From positions 21,498 to 85,497 of the forward strand of contig DUDC01000163.1 of the NCBI GenBank assembly GCA_012959465.1: 64,000 nucleotides of DNA, written 5' to 3'. Below, piece by piece: positions 55,801 through 63,516 of this stretch. Each line of letters starts with the position of its first letter. Within the stretch, counting starts at the first letter, position 1. The notes beneath the pieces are model-generated. The model had not been told where the DNA came from, ran no database searches, and was given only the letters and a program-made list of their open reading frames with translations. The position numbers and the translations under genes were made by a program. Origin of the DNA: Planctomycetaceae bacterium. GTDB taxonomy: Bacteria > Planctomycetota > Planctomycetia > Pirellulales > Pirellulaceae.

Positions 55801-56496
55801 AAGAGTACCGGTTGGGCCTTTCTTATGATCGCCGCTGTGATGATGGTGCTGTTGCGAAACAGCCCAGGATCACTTGGTCTAGTCAACATCCGCGGCGGCC
55901 TGTTGTCGATGATTCCCAACGTGTTTCCAGTCGTCATCATCTTCGGGTTGATGGGCTATCTCGCCATCCAGGTCGATATCGGTTCGATGATGACGGCAAG
56001 CGTGGCGATGGGTGTCGCCGTGGACGATACCATCCACTTCTTGGCATGGTTCCGCAATGGGATGAAGTCGGGCCTGAGTCGTTCTGCCGCAATTCGCCTC
56101 GCTTATTCTCGTGTGGCGACCGCGATGACCTATACGACACTGATTGGCGGAATGGGCTTGGCAGTATTCATGCTCAGTACCTTCGTTCCCACACAGAGAT
56201 TTGGTGGGCTGATGTTGACGTTGTTAGGCGCAGCGCTCGTCGGAGATCTGGTCATATTGCCGGCATTGCTGGCAAGTCCGGTGGGTCGATTCTTCTGCCC
56301 CAAAGACATCGATGAGGTGCAACCGGAAAGTCTGGACTCCAGCGTCGAAAATCAGGGAGAGTCGAGTGAATCTAGTGACGTGGGCACCGACGAGGAGCAG
56401 GACTCACGCCCCCCCCGATCTAAAGCTGGTGAAACGCCACATAGTCGCCAATCGCAACGGCGCACCGACCCACCGCACCAAACGCCGGGTGGTTAG
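52849..56496 (+). CDS. MMPL/RND-family exporter
   Basis: The 1,215-residue protein has the RND/MMPL layout. Helix 1 (about 12-28) is followed by a periplasmic loop to about 415, then helices 2-6 (420-570, with LVRLVGFSVALGLTLSMICF and GWSVDAILMTMPSLVYVLG). Helix 7 starts near 606 and opens the second loop (to about 985), then a final helix block (988-1143, with SMMTASVAMGVAVDDTIHFLAWF, the conserved proton-relay-like Asp pair). The tail from 1150 is polar and Ser/Asp/Glu-rich. MMPL exporters move lipids or hydrophobic molecules. It is followed by a ketosynthase homologue, fitting export of an acyl product. A run of eight C in the tail could allow a frame change. Confidence 0.93.
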   Translation: MSSNPKFFRRYALFILAGVFFLLPFALRGARLSLNSMKNDVKDWLPASFEETKELEWFGKHFYNERFVVATWPGCSEDDTRFQLLVKKLQPEIKPQGDELPPLNGPPPADPIEREQRNEIRNRLLGDRLGLFYDGDSRENWGQRDERWLRGNDDTWYFITPNGTLHRWKNGNNVVAPLLRAVRSARGTYEVQGEKVTELGGVGSNGVSRYYEEPRLVTARRFSGLVTGPDVLKTLAAPQGPLWPHEDLSDADKQRVARAKALERLAGTLFGPAWHKGYDWSADDLLEHLPKHTVSAMPPDWNSKTRAFLQRLVDEQFDGDIEGLRNASFVDRNVHWEELFEFLNVPVPAPQTAVLVYLSEAGKRDLSKVVGRPLMGKPRGRLLALAEECGVSTGDDGDLHMGGPPIDNVAIDEEGTITLVRLVGFSVALGLTLSMICFRSINVTMMVFLVGGFSAVTSLSIVYWTGWSVDAILMTMPSLVYVLGLSGAVHIVNYYRDACQESGLEGAPEKALAHGWGPCTLAAFTTALGLLSLYTSNIMPIKKFGLFSAIGVVATLGLLYTYLPAALEVWPPGYHRQRRDANRGGLFHHVEKFWLKVSDLIVRRYGLVLTVSLLAMVVCAFGITKTQPSVQLLKLFDSKSKIIRDYQWLEDNLGELVPMEVIVRVSPDLILPSSKELNERDYNDPDDVFRLSLLERLEIVGRVQVAIERYFGDEGQEILGRGLSAATFAPDPPEIGPATGIGRSALERMGTNRLLEEHFQQLVDEGYVRTDTHPDHVGSELWRLSLRLGALNDVDYGVFVHELRDVVEPIISAYRHRDAVLRGIAQHRKDNGDEDGFLRARIAILGAADPLARDPSTRVVSEEIDKAEQSRLFTETLAELLILAGFDNDWRADWVDSPLSNTDLAAGLDDVFECVVLTDNSHNFDMNIIQKHAKVFIDARDHVYQYEAESSSTAAERDAEVQVVYTGVVPVVYKAQRTLLESLIKSTGWAFLMIAAVMMVLLRNSPGSLGLVNIRGGLLSMIPNVFPVVIIFGLMGYLAIQVDIGSMMTASVAMGVAVDDTIHFLAWFRNGMKSGLSRSAAIRLAYSRVATAMTYTTLIGGMGLAVFMLSTFVPTQRFGGLMLTLLGAALVGDLVILPALLASPVGRFFCPKDIDEVQPESLDSSVENQGESSESSDVGTDEEQDSRPPRSKAGETPHSRQSQRRTDPPHQTPGG
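56409..56416 (+). other. C8 tract in the tail of the MMPL gene
   Basis: Eight cytosines in a row lie in the coding tail. Removal of a single base would move translation into the frame of the downstream ketosynthase homologue, which is open from 56312 onwards, producing a fused protein. It may be only a homopolymer of the GC-rich genome or a sequencing artefact. Confidence 0.4.
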
Positions 56497-56617
56497 CCCG
56501 TTGAACAAGTGGGGTCGTCCAGTTACGATCCTCTATTTGCCTTCCTTGCGCCAACCAATGGCAGCGCGTTCGACACAGCGGCAAGAAAATCTCCTGGCAA
56601 CGGTATGGTGTTTCCCT

Positions 56618-57883
56618 ATGGTGGATGAGACCGAAATCGTCATCACTGGCATCGGCGTGGTCTCGCCGATCGGTATCGGCAAGACCCCGTTCTGGAATTC
56701 GCTGCAGGAGAGTCGCAACGGTGTCATGACGATCGAAGCCTATGACCCGTCGGCGCTACCCATACGATTCGGCGGTGAAATCCAAGATTTCGACCCGAAG
56801 GCCCACGTCAAACCGAGGAAGAGCCTGAAAGTGATGTGCCGGGAGATCCAAACTGGATTTTCCGCGGGTGCCTTGGCGATGACGGATGCGGGGCTGGAGC
56901 ACGGCAGTGTTGAACCAGATCGCCTGGGCGTCGTCTTCGGAAGCGAGTTGTTTTACACCGATCCGCGCGACATGCGGACCGTCTACGCTGCCTGTACTGA
57001 GAATCAAGAATTCGACATGGATGTCTGGGGGTCCAAAGGGATGCACCGGCTCTATCCGCTCTGGATGTTGATGTACCTGCCGAACATGGTTGCCTGTCAC
57101 TTGGGAATCGCCTATGACGGTCGCGGGCACAACAATACGATCACGGTTGGAGACGTGTCGAGTCTACATGCGGTCATCGAAGCGGCCGAGATACTACGGC
57201 GCCATGATGCGGATGTCATGCTGGCCGGCGGCGTCGGCACACGGCTCAACCTCACGTCCACTCTCTACCGCAGCACTGCCAACTTGAGCCATCGCAATGA
57301 CGAACCGGCCGCCGCCAGCCGGCCATTCGAACGAGACCGAGACGGCATGGTGAACGGTGAAGGCGCCGGTGCCCTAGTACTGGAAACAAAATCGCACGCG
57401 GAGCGCCGCGGTGCCACCATCTACGCTTCAATTGCCGGCTGGAATTGTTCGTTTGAACCGGTCGTCCCGGGGCAGTCGTTCGAGGGCACAGGGATCGGTT
57501 CGTCGATTCACCACAGCTTGCGTCATGCCAAGTTGACTGCCAACGACATTGGGCACATCAACGCTCAAGGGAACGGTACACTCTACGGTGACCAGGTGGA
57601 AGCTCGCGTAATCCAAGAACAACTTGGCGATACTCCGGTCACTGCGATGAAGAGTTTTTTTGGAAATCTAGGGACTGGCAGCGGCGCCGTCGAGTTGGCG
57701 GGCGCCGTATTGAGCATCGAACAAGACATCGTTCCCGCGACGAGAAACTATGCCAACGCTGACCCCGAATGTCCTGTTCATGTCATCCGCGATGCCCCGC
57801 TTCACGAGAAGCAGAATGCGGCCGTAGTGGTAAGTTATTCGGGCACTGGGCAGGCAGCCAGTGTTATCTTGCGGAAGCCGTGA
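56618..57883 (+). CDS. Ketosynthase-fold protein lacking Cys-His-His (CLF-like)
   Basis: The start at MVDETEIVITGIG begins the ketosynthase fold; the long upstream open region is non-conserved. The 421-residue product is clearly homologous to FabF (GIGVVSPIGIG, VLAGG, ASRPFERDRDGMVNGEGAGALVLE), but each catalytic residue is changed. The Cys position is Asp179 in VGDVSS; the first His is Gln317 in NAQGNGT; the second is Asn350 in FFGNLG. Lys345 is kept. This is the state of chain-length factors that pair with an active ketosynthase. It follows the MMPL gene by 121 bases. It could pair with the intact FabF at 2.9 kb. Confidence 0.93.
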   Translation: MVDETEIVITGIGVVSPIGIGKTPFWNSLQESRNGVMTIEAYDPSALPIRFGGEIQDFDPKAHVKPRKSLKVMCREIQTGFSAGALAMTDAGLEHGSVEPDRLGVVFGSELFYTDPRDMRTVYAACTENQEFDMDVWGSKGMHRLYPLWMLMYLPNMVACHLGIAYDGRGHNNTITVGDVSSLHAVIEAAEILRRHDADVMLAGGVGTRLNLTSTLYRSTANLSHRNDEPAAASRPFERDRDGMVNGEGAGALVLETKSHAERRGATIYASIAGWNCSFEPVVPGQSFEGTGIGSSIHHSLRHAKLTANDIGHINAQGNGTLYGDQVEARVIQEQLGDTPVTAMKSFFGNLGTGSGAVELAGAVLSIEQDIVPATRNYANADPECPVHVIRDAPLHEKQNAAVVVSYSGTGQAASVILRKP

Positions 57884-57940
57884 ACGGCGATGAACATCCG
57901 TCACACCGCACAACTCTGGGCCATCGGGTCATCGCTTCGA

Positions 57941-58951
57941 TCACAACCATTGATGATCGCGATACCAATTGACGGTGTGGCGAAGTTGTTCAACCAATGT
58001 ATCATTCGGTTCGAAACCGAGTTCACGTTTGGCAGCACCATTCGAACATGCCCACGATGGAGCAATCGCCTCACGAACTTTGTCGCGGTTGAACAAAGCA
58101 GGGACGCCTTGTCGAGCAGCAATGAATTCGCTGCAGACCGCTACAACTCGGGCCGCAAAGACAGGAATCGGCACGGTCAAAGTCAAGCGGCCCGGACGCA
58201 TCAGCTTCGCCAACTGTTGTCCAAGTTCCTTCAATGTCAACAGCTGGTCGGTTGAGGCAAAGTAGATGCCTTCCTGGTTCTTAGGATCGGTGGTCACACG
58301 CCGCCCCCGTTCGATGGTAGAACAAAGCAACTGAACCAAATCGTGAACATGAATCATGCTTGTTTGCGGCGCCCTGCTACCAATCACTGGTACGACCCTA
58401 AATGTCTTGATCGTCTTCATTAATTCGAGTAGTGCCAAATCTCGTTCACCAAAGACAATGGCTGGTCGGACAATAGTCGTGGGGACACGATTCGCGTGTC
58501 GTCTTACAGCCAATTCACCGAGCAACTTGCTTCGCCCGTAGGCGGAGACGGGACGGGGGATGGCGGATTCTAGCAGGACGCCACCGTGAGAGGCTGGGCC
58601 GACAGCTGCCAGCGACGAAACGCAAATCAAAGTCGGCGCTTCGTTCATCGCTGAGCAGGCGGCCGCAACGTTATGGCTGCCCTGGCAGTTGATCTCTTCG
58701 AGTTTCCCAACGTCGACTCCCCTTGTTAACCCGGCAAGATGAATCACCGTGTCGATCCCATCGAGCGCGTCGACAATCGATGAGGCGTGAAGGACGTCGC
58801 CCGACACACGGTCAATATCGAGATCATCCAGATCAGCAGCATTAGATGTTGGGCGAAGAAGACACCTGACATGCGTGCCCCGCTCAACCAGCTCACGGAC
58901 CAAGTGCCCTCCGATGAACCCGCTAGCGCCGGTGACTAGTATGTCGTGCAT
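57941..58951 (-). CDS. NAD-dependent epimerase/reductase (extended SDR)
   Basis: The start at MHDILVTGASGFIG follows the upstream stop by five bases. The 336-residue product is an extended short-chain dehydrogenase: nucleotide-binding TGASGFIGG near 7, IHLAGLTRG near 67, catalytic VSSLAA Ser near 106 and Tyr/Lys in YGRSK near 138. Relatives reduce hydroxysteroids, dihydroflavonols or polyketide-like ketones, or epimerise nucleotide sugars. It is the second gene of a leftward pair with a similar SDR. Convergent to the ketosynthase homologue, 57 bases apart. Confidence 0.9.
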   Translation of the reverse strand: MHDILVTGASGFIGGHLVRELVERGTHVRCLLRPTSNAADLDDLDIDRVSGDVLHASSIVDALDGIDTVIHLAGLTRGVDVGKLEEINCQGSHNVAAACSAMNEAPTLICVSSLAAVGPASHGGVLLESAIPRPVSAYGRSKLLGELAVRRHANRVPTTIVRPAIVFGERDLALLELMKTIKTFRVVPVIGSRAPQTSMIHVHDLVQLLCSTIERGRRVTTDPKNQEGIYFASTDQLLTLKELGQQLAKLMRPGRLTLTVPIPVFAARVVAVCSEFIAARQGVPALFNRDKVREAIAPSWACSNGAAKRELGFEPNDTLVEQLRHTVNWYRDHQWL

Positions 58952-58955
58952 GCAA

Positions 58956-59963
58956 TCAAACCGAACGATGCGTGTACCCGTTGTCGACAAACCACTTCCA
59001 AGCCGCCGCAGCCGCCTCTGCAGCAGAGCTCATGCGGTAATTCAATTCCCGTACGGCTAGCTCACTGGAGAAATAATGCGGCTGACCAGACATCCGCACC
59101 GCCAGTGAATTCACGTCCGGCTCGTTGCCTGTGAGTTTTCCCCAGCAGTCCCCCCAGCTCCCCGCCGCAATTCGCATTAACGGCCCGCTCCAGTAGATCG
59201 GTCCTCGGCCACCGGACACTCTGGCAAAGAGACGCCATACCTCAAGATACGTTATGTTCTCACCAGCCAGAATGTAGCGACTCGGTATCTCACAAATCGT
59301 CTTGCCAACATGAAGGTGTTCCAAGGCCGTGACGATCGCCAAAGCGACATCGCGGACGTCGCACAGACTGACACCACCGGCAGGCGCAAACGGCTTCCAT
59401 CGCTCGGCCACGCTCAATAACATCTTCCCGGACGACGGTCGCCAATCCCATGGACCGAGCATGAATCCTGGGTAGACAATCGTTGCCGTGAGGCCCCGCT
59501 TCACCAAATCGCAGATGCGGCGGTCCGCCGCCCTGTTGCTTTTTACGTAGGGGCATTGCTCAAAACCATTCCGAGCGGTTGTTTCGGTTGCCGGTTCGTC
59601 CCACGCGCCAATTCCTAGTGCATCCACCGTGGAAACGTGCACGAGTGGAATTTCGAGCCTTTGGCAGGCCTCAGCGACGTTGACCGCCCCCAAGTGATTG
59701 ATTTGATCGTGCTTTGCCGGATTCGTGGATCCAATTTGCACGAGTCCCGCACAGTGAATAACTCCCGTCGTCGACTTCACCGCCTCTTCAACACTTGCCG
59801 GGTCGGTAATGTCGCCTGTGATCAGCTCGACGTCCAGGTCCTCTAAAGGACGTGAGTTCGATGTTCTGCGGACCAACGCCCGGACGTGTTTCCCCTGGTC
59901 GAGCAGGGTTCGCACAACGTTGTTTCCCAACAACCCTGTGGCGCCCGTCACCAATGTCTTCAT
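58956..59963 (-). CDS. NAD-dependent epimerase/reductase (dihydroflavonol reductase-like)
   Basis: The start has GGGAG eight bases upstream. The 335-residue extended SDR has TGATGLLGNNV near 7, IHCAGLVQIG, VSTVDALG Ser near 112 and CPYVKSNRAADR (Tyr/Lys near 137). NSRPLEDLDVELITGDITD near 40-58 resembles dihydroflavonol-4-reductase and hopanoid-associated sugar epimerase HpnA. The gene is followed at five bases by a related SDR, suggesting duplication and a common pathway. The neighbour on the other side is divergent across 161 bases. The substrate cannot be read from the sequence. Confidence 0.9.
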   Translation of the reverse strand: MKTLVTGATGLLGNNVVRTLLDQGKHVRALVRRTSNSRPLEDLDVELITGDITDPASVEEAVKSTTGVIHCAGLVQIGSTNPAKHDQINHLGAVNVAEACQRLEIPLVHVSTVDALGIGAWDEPATETTARNGFEQCPYVKSNRAADRRICDLVKRGLTATIVYPGFMLGPWDWRPSSGKMLLSVAERWKPFAPAGGVSLCDVRDVALAIVTALEHLHVGKTICEIPSRYILAGENITYLEVWRLFARVSGGRGPIYWSGPLMRIAAGSWGDCWGKLTGNEPDVNSLAVRMSGQPHYFSSELAVRELNYRMSSAAEAAAAAWKWFVDNGYTHRSV

Positions 59964-60124
59964 TCCCGAAACTCCCACCAAGAGCTCGGAAACCGAAGTG
60001 GAGCGAGCTCGAATCGATCATTTGATAATTGCGTCCACCTGACGGTGGTTGTGGTAAATTGCTCACCAGCCTACCTTTTTGTAAGGACGATAGGCTAAAC
60101 AGATCCCCGAGAGCGAGCCAACAG

Positions 60125-61258
60125 ATGGTCGAAACCGTTATTCAAGCTGTCAACACGCGAACGGAGCGGAAGGCCGCGTTTAACCTCCCTTGGAAATTGT
60201 ATCACAACGATCCTAACTGGATTCCACCGCTGCGACAAAACCAGTTGGAGTTAATGGGTTTCCGGAAGCACCCGTTCTACGACCGAAACGAAGTACAGGT
60301 GTTCTTGGCAACACAAAACGGTAAGGCCGTCGGCCGAATCGCCGCCATCACCAATCTCGAACACAACCGCCGTTACAACGACAAGATCGGCTTCGTGGGA
60401 TTCTTCGAGTCGATCGATGAACCGGACGTTGCCAATGGCCTGTTTGATGCGGCAGCCGCTTGGCTAAAGGAACGCGGGCTCGACACGGTACGCGGTCCGG
60501 TCAACCCTTCACTGAATCACGAAGTGGGTCTATTGACCGATGGATTTGACACACCACCAACTTTCATGATGACCTATAATCACCCTTACTATCCAGCTCT
60601 ATTTGAACAGGCCGGATTCGTCAAAGCACAAGATCTCTTCTCATTCGACGGACACGTCGACATGCTCGAAACCCTGGACACGAAACTCGACTTCGTGATT
60701 CGGGAAGCGACGCGACGATTCAACATTAAGATGCGTCCGTTGAGTCGAAGTCGGTTTGACGAAGATGTTCGACTGTTCCTGAACATCTACAACCAATCGC
60801 TGGGCGGCACGTGGGGATTCACGCCGCTTTCAGAAGCCGAAATCGACCATGTAAGCAAGTCGTTGAAACACTTGATCGTTCCCGAATTGACCACGATTTG
60901 TGAAGTGGACGGAAAACCCATTGCCGCAGTGTTCGGACTACTCGACTACAATCCGCGTATTAAGCTCATCAATGGACGGCTCTTTCCATTCGGCTTCTTT
61001 CGTTTACTCTTCAACCGCAAAGCCATTAAGCGGATTCGTTTGTTGAGTACGAATGTGATACCCGAGTACCAGCGGTGGGGCGTCGGCTTGGTCGCTCTCT
61101 CCAGGTTGGTACCCGACATCCTAAAGTGGGGCATTCAGGAAGCTGAATTCTCCTGGGTCCTGGAAAGCAATCACTTGTCGTACAAGACACTCAAACGGGG
61201 CGGTGCGATCCTCTCCAAGTCGTATCGCATTTACGATCGGCCGATCGAAGAGAAATAG
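60125..61258 (+). CDS. GNAT-fold protein, YghO-like
   Basis: The start at MVETVIQAVNTRTERKAF-type N-terminus is chosen over the upstream open frame because conserved sequence begins there. The 377-residue protein has NDPNWIPPLRQNQLELM near 30, HPFYDRNEVQVFLA near 50, RIAAITNLEHNRRYNDKIGFVGFFES near 75-100 and RGPVNPSLNHEVGLLTDGF near 133. The C-terminal half holds the acyl-CoA-type YQRWGVGLVALSRL near 318. It belongs to the GNAT-like YghO group, some found near sphingolipid genes; the acyl donor and acceptor are unknown. It shares a divergent region with the SDR pair. Confidence 0.82.
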   Translation: MVETVIQAVNTRTERKAAFNLPWKLYHNDPNWIPPLRQNQLELMGFRKHPFYDRNEVQVFLATQNGKAVGRIAAITNLEHNRRYNDKIGFVGFFESIDEPDVANGLFDAAAAWLKERGLDTVRGPVNPSLNHEVGLLTDGFDTPPTFMMTYNHPYYPALFEQAGFVKAQDLFSFDGHVDMLETLDTKLDFVIREATRRFNIKMRPLSRSRFDEDVRLFLNIYNQSLGGTWGFTPLSEAEIDHVSKSLKHLIVPELTTICEVDGKPIAAVFGLLDYNPRIKLINGRLFPFGFFRLLFNRKAIKRIRLLSTNVIPEYQRWGVGLVALSRLVPDILKWGIQEAEFSWVLESNHLSYKTLKRGGAILSKSYRIYDRPIEEK

Positions 61259-61301
61259 CGCCACACATCCCTCGGCTCGGTGTCCGACATGAATCCCGAA
61301 A

Positions 61302-61314
61302 CGGAAGCGAGCGA
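61302..61314. repeat. Second copy of the CGGAAGCGAGCGA word
   Basis: This 13-base word is identical to that at 35708-35720, and again falls between genes. Here the opposite arm is not clear, so it may be a decayed copy. Confidence 0.4.
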
Positions 61315-61444
61315 GAATCTGTATTCACGGCGTCGCCACGCGAGATCTCTTCGGTGCCCCGGTGAGTTGCCGCCAAGTCCGTTCAGTTATACTGTGTGAC
61401 CGGCGAATCGCACTCGCACCTACAAACAAGAAGCAGGATTGAAC

Positions 61445-62482
61445 ATGTTCAAAGACCGACGCACGCTTTGGCTCACTATCGTCCTCGCTACAGCATCGTA
61501 CGGTTGGGCAGGCGAGAAAGATGGCCGCCTGGACATTTATTGGGTCGACGTAGAAGGCGGCGCGGCGACTTTGATCGTCACGCCGGCCGGTGAATCCGTG
61601 TTGATCGATTCGGGAAACCCTGGCTATCGCGACCCGAACCGGATTGTGCAGCTGGCGACCAAAGAAGCGGGCCTTCGTAGGATCGATCACCTGATCACAA
61701 CGCACTATCACCGCGATCACTTTGGCGGTGCCCCGACGCTTGCCACCCTGATTCCCATCGGCACCGTTCACGACAACGGCGTCTTCGATGGCATGCCGAA
61801 TGATCCCGGTAAACCCTATTGGGAATTTGACGCGGCCGCTCGCCGAGTCATCAACCCCGGCGACAAACTCTCGTTGCGGCAGGGTGTTACGTCACTGCCG
61901 GTCAGTCTTCAGTGCCTGGGAACCAGAAAACAGTTTATTGCCGCTGGCCCAGATGTTCCGAATTGCGCAGCGTGTGCCGCTCACCGCCCGAAGGACCGCG
62001 ACGGATCCGACAACGCGAATAGCGTTGTGACATTGCTCGAATTTGGTTCATTTCGATTTTACGATGGGGGCGACCTCACCTGGAATCAGGAATTCCGCTT
62101 GGTCTGTCCGAAGAATGTGGTGGGCCGAGTCGACGTGTATCAAGTCACACACCATGGTCTGGCGTCCAGTAATAACCCGGTGCTGTTGAACGCCCTGCAA
62201 CCACATGTCGCCATCATGAACAATGGCAAGACCAAAGGCTGCATGCCCGATGTGTTCGCGAACTTAAAGGCAACGAAATCGATCCAAGCCATCTATCAAC
62301 TTCATCGCAACGAGCGGCCCGACGGCCAGATGAATAACGTCGAAGTTCCGTTCATCGCCAACCGCAGTAAAGAAGTGACTGGCAACCATATCCACTTGTC
62401 GGTCGCCGCGAACGGTAAAAGCTACACTGTGACGATTCCGGCGCACGACGAATCGCGGACCTACCAGACCGTCGACAAGTAA
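61445..62482 (+). CDS. Secreted metallo-beta-lactamase-fold hydrolase
   Basis: AGGA lies six bases before the ATG; a TTG two codons earlier is possible. The 345-residue protein has a signal peptide (1-20, ending GWAG), then the fold: DIYWVDVEGGAATLIVTPAGESVLIDSGNP near 28-57, the metal site THYHRDHFGG near 83-92, FYDGGDLTW near 203 and a VTHHG element near 236. It resembles the ComEC/Rec2-like and other periplasmic hydrolases that cut phosphoesters. CAACAAH near 180 adds a cysteine pair. The ThuA gene follows after 37 bases, likely on one transcript. Confidence 0.9.
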   Translation: MFKDRRTLWLTIVLATASYGWAGEKDGRLDIYWVDVEGGAATLIVTPAGESVLIDSGNPGYRDPNRIVQLATKEAGLRRIDHLITTHYHRDHFGGAPTLATLIPIGTVHDNGVFDGMPNDPGKPYWEFDAAARRVINPGDKLSLRQGVTSLPVSLQCLGTRKQFIAAGPDVPNCAACAAHRPKDRDGSDNANSVVTLLEFGSFRFYDGGDLTWNQEFRLVCPKNVVGRVDVYQVTHHGLASSNNPVLLNALQPHVAIMNNGKTKGCMPDVFANLKATKSIQAIYQLHRNERPDGQMNNVEVPFIANRSKEVTGNHIHLSVAANGKSYTVTIPAHDESRTYQTVDK

Positions 62483-62519
62483 CAACCGGCCACCCTACTT
62501 TCGTTTGGAGACCATTACC

Positions 62520-63407
62520 ATGTATCGCAGCAAGATCGCCGCATCTCTGTTCGCCCTCGTTTTCGTCGCGTTGGCTAGCGTTTCAATTGCCGAAGACAAG
62601 ATTTCGGCGCTTATCGTCGAAGGCCAGAACAACCACGGAGTGTGGCCGAAGACGACCGAAATGATGACGGCATTTCTGGAAGAGACGGACCGGTTCACGG
62701 TCGACGTGGCCACCACCAAACCCAAGGGAACGGACGCCGACTTCAAACCAAAATTCTCGAACTACGACGTGGTGATTTCGAATTACAACGGCGCGGCATG
62801 GCCCGCAGAGACTCAACAGGCGTTTGTTCAGTTCGTCAAAGAAGGTGGCGGTTTTGTAGTGATTCACGCGGCCAATAATGCGTTCGGCAAGTGGAGTGAG
62901 TACAACCAAATCATCGGCCTCGGCGGATGGGGCGGTCGCAATGAGTCATCGGGGCCGTATGTCTACCTGGACGGAAAAGGGAACACCGTTCGCGATCCAT
63001 CTCCGGGACGAGGTGGTCATCACGGTTCCCAACATCCGTTCCAGATCATTGTTCGCGACGATTCCCACCCAATCACCAAGGGAATGCCGACCGCTTGGAT
63101 GCACAGCAAGGACGAACTCTACGACCAACTTCGGGGCCCCAGTCAAAACATGCACATTTTGGCAACGGCCCACGCCTCAACAGACAAAGGTGGAACAGGC
63201 CGACATGAACCGATGTTGATGACAGTCGACTACGGCAAAGGACGCGTTTTCCACACGCCGATGGGTCATGCGGAATACTCGCAGGATTGCGTCGGCTTCA
63301 TCACCTGCCTGCAACGCGGTACCGAATGGGCTGCAACGGGCAAGGTGACACTCCCGATCCCGAAGGACTTCCCAAGTGCTGACGCCGTCTCTCGACGCAC
63401 CAAGTAG
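62520..63407 (+). CDS. Secreted ThuA domain protein
   Basis: GGAG lies nine bases before the chosen ATG. The 295-residue protein has a signal peptide (residues 1-25) and a ThuA glutamine amidotransferase-like fold: ALIVEGQNNHGVWPKTTEMM near 30-49, DVVISNYNGAAWPAET near 83, GGGFVVIHAANNAFGKWSEYNQIIGLGGWGGR near 109-140, HPITKGMP near 182 and the C-terminal GRVFHTPMGH. ThuA proteins are tied to sugar metabolism (trehalose use in rhizobia) and abundant in planctomycetes. It ends at a bidirectional terminator. Confidence 0.92.
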   Translation: MYRSKIAASLFALVFVALASVSIAEDKISALIVEGQNNHGVWPKTTEMMTAFLEETDRFTVDVATTKPKGTDADFKPKFSNYDVVISNYNGAAWPAETQQAFVQFVKEGGGFVVIHAANNAFGKWSEYNQIIGLGGWGGRNESSGPYVYLDGKGNTVRDPSPGRGGHHGSQHPFQIIVRDDSHPITKGMPTAWMHSKDELYDQLRGPSQNMHILATAHASTDKGGTGRHEPMLMTVDYGKGRVFHTPMGHAEYSQDCVGFITCLQRGTEWAATGKVTLPIPKDFPSADAVSRRTK

Positions 63408-63439
63408 GTCGTCATCAGACAGCGAACTGCCGATCATTG

Positions 63440-63473
63440 AAAAAGCGGCCGAGCTCACGCTCGGCCGCTTTTT
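63440..63473. terminator. Bidirectional intrinsic terminator
   Basis: AAAAAGCGGCCGAGC and GCTCGGCCGCTTTTT form a perfect 15-base stem with the four-base loop TCAC. The A run on one side and the T run on the other let it end transcription of ThuA (rightward) and of the ribonucleotide reductase gene (leftward). Confidence 0.9.
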
Positions 63474-63516
63474 AGTTTTCGGCGGGTTGTTCGGGGCATC
63501 CAGCCCATAGGTCCAT

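Noticed and set aside
56312-56617. N-terminal 102-residue extension of the ketosynthase homologue
   Set aside because: Overlaps the MMPL coding tail, is Arg/Pro-rich and not ketosynthase-like; the fold begins at the ATG at 56618.
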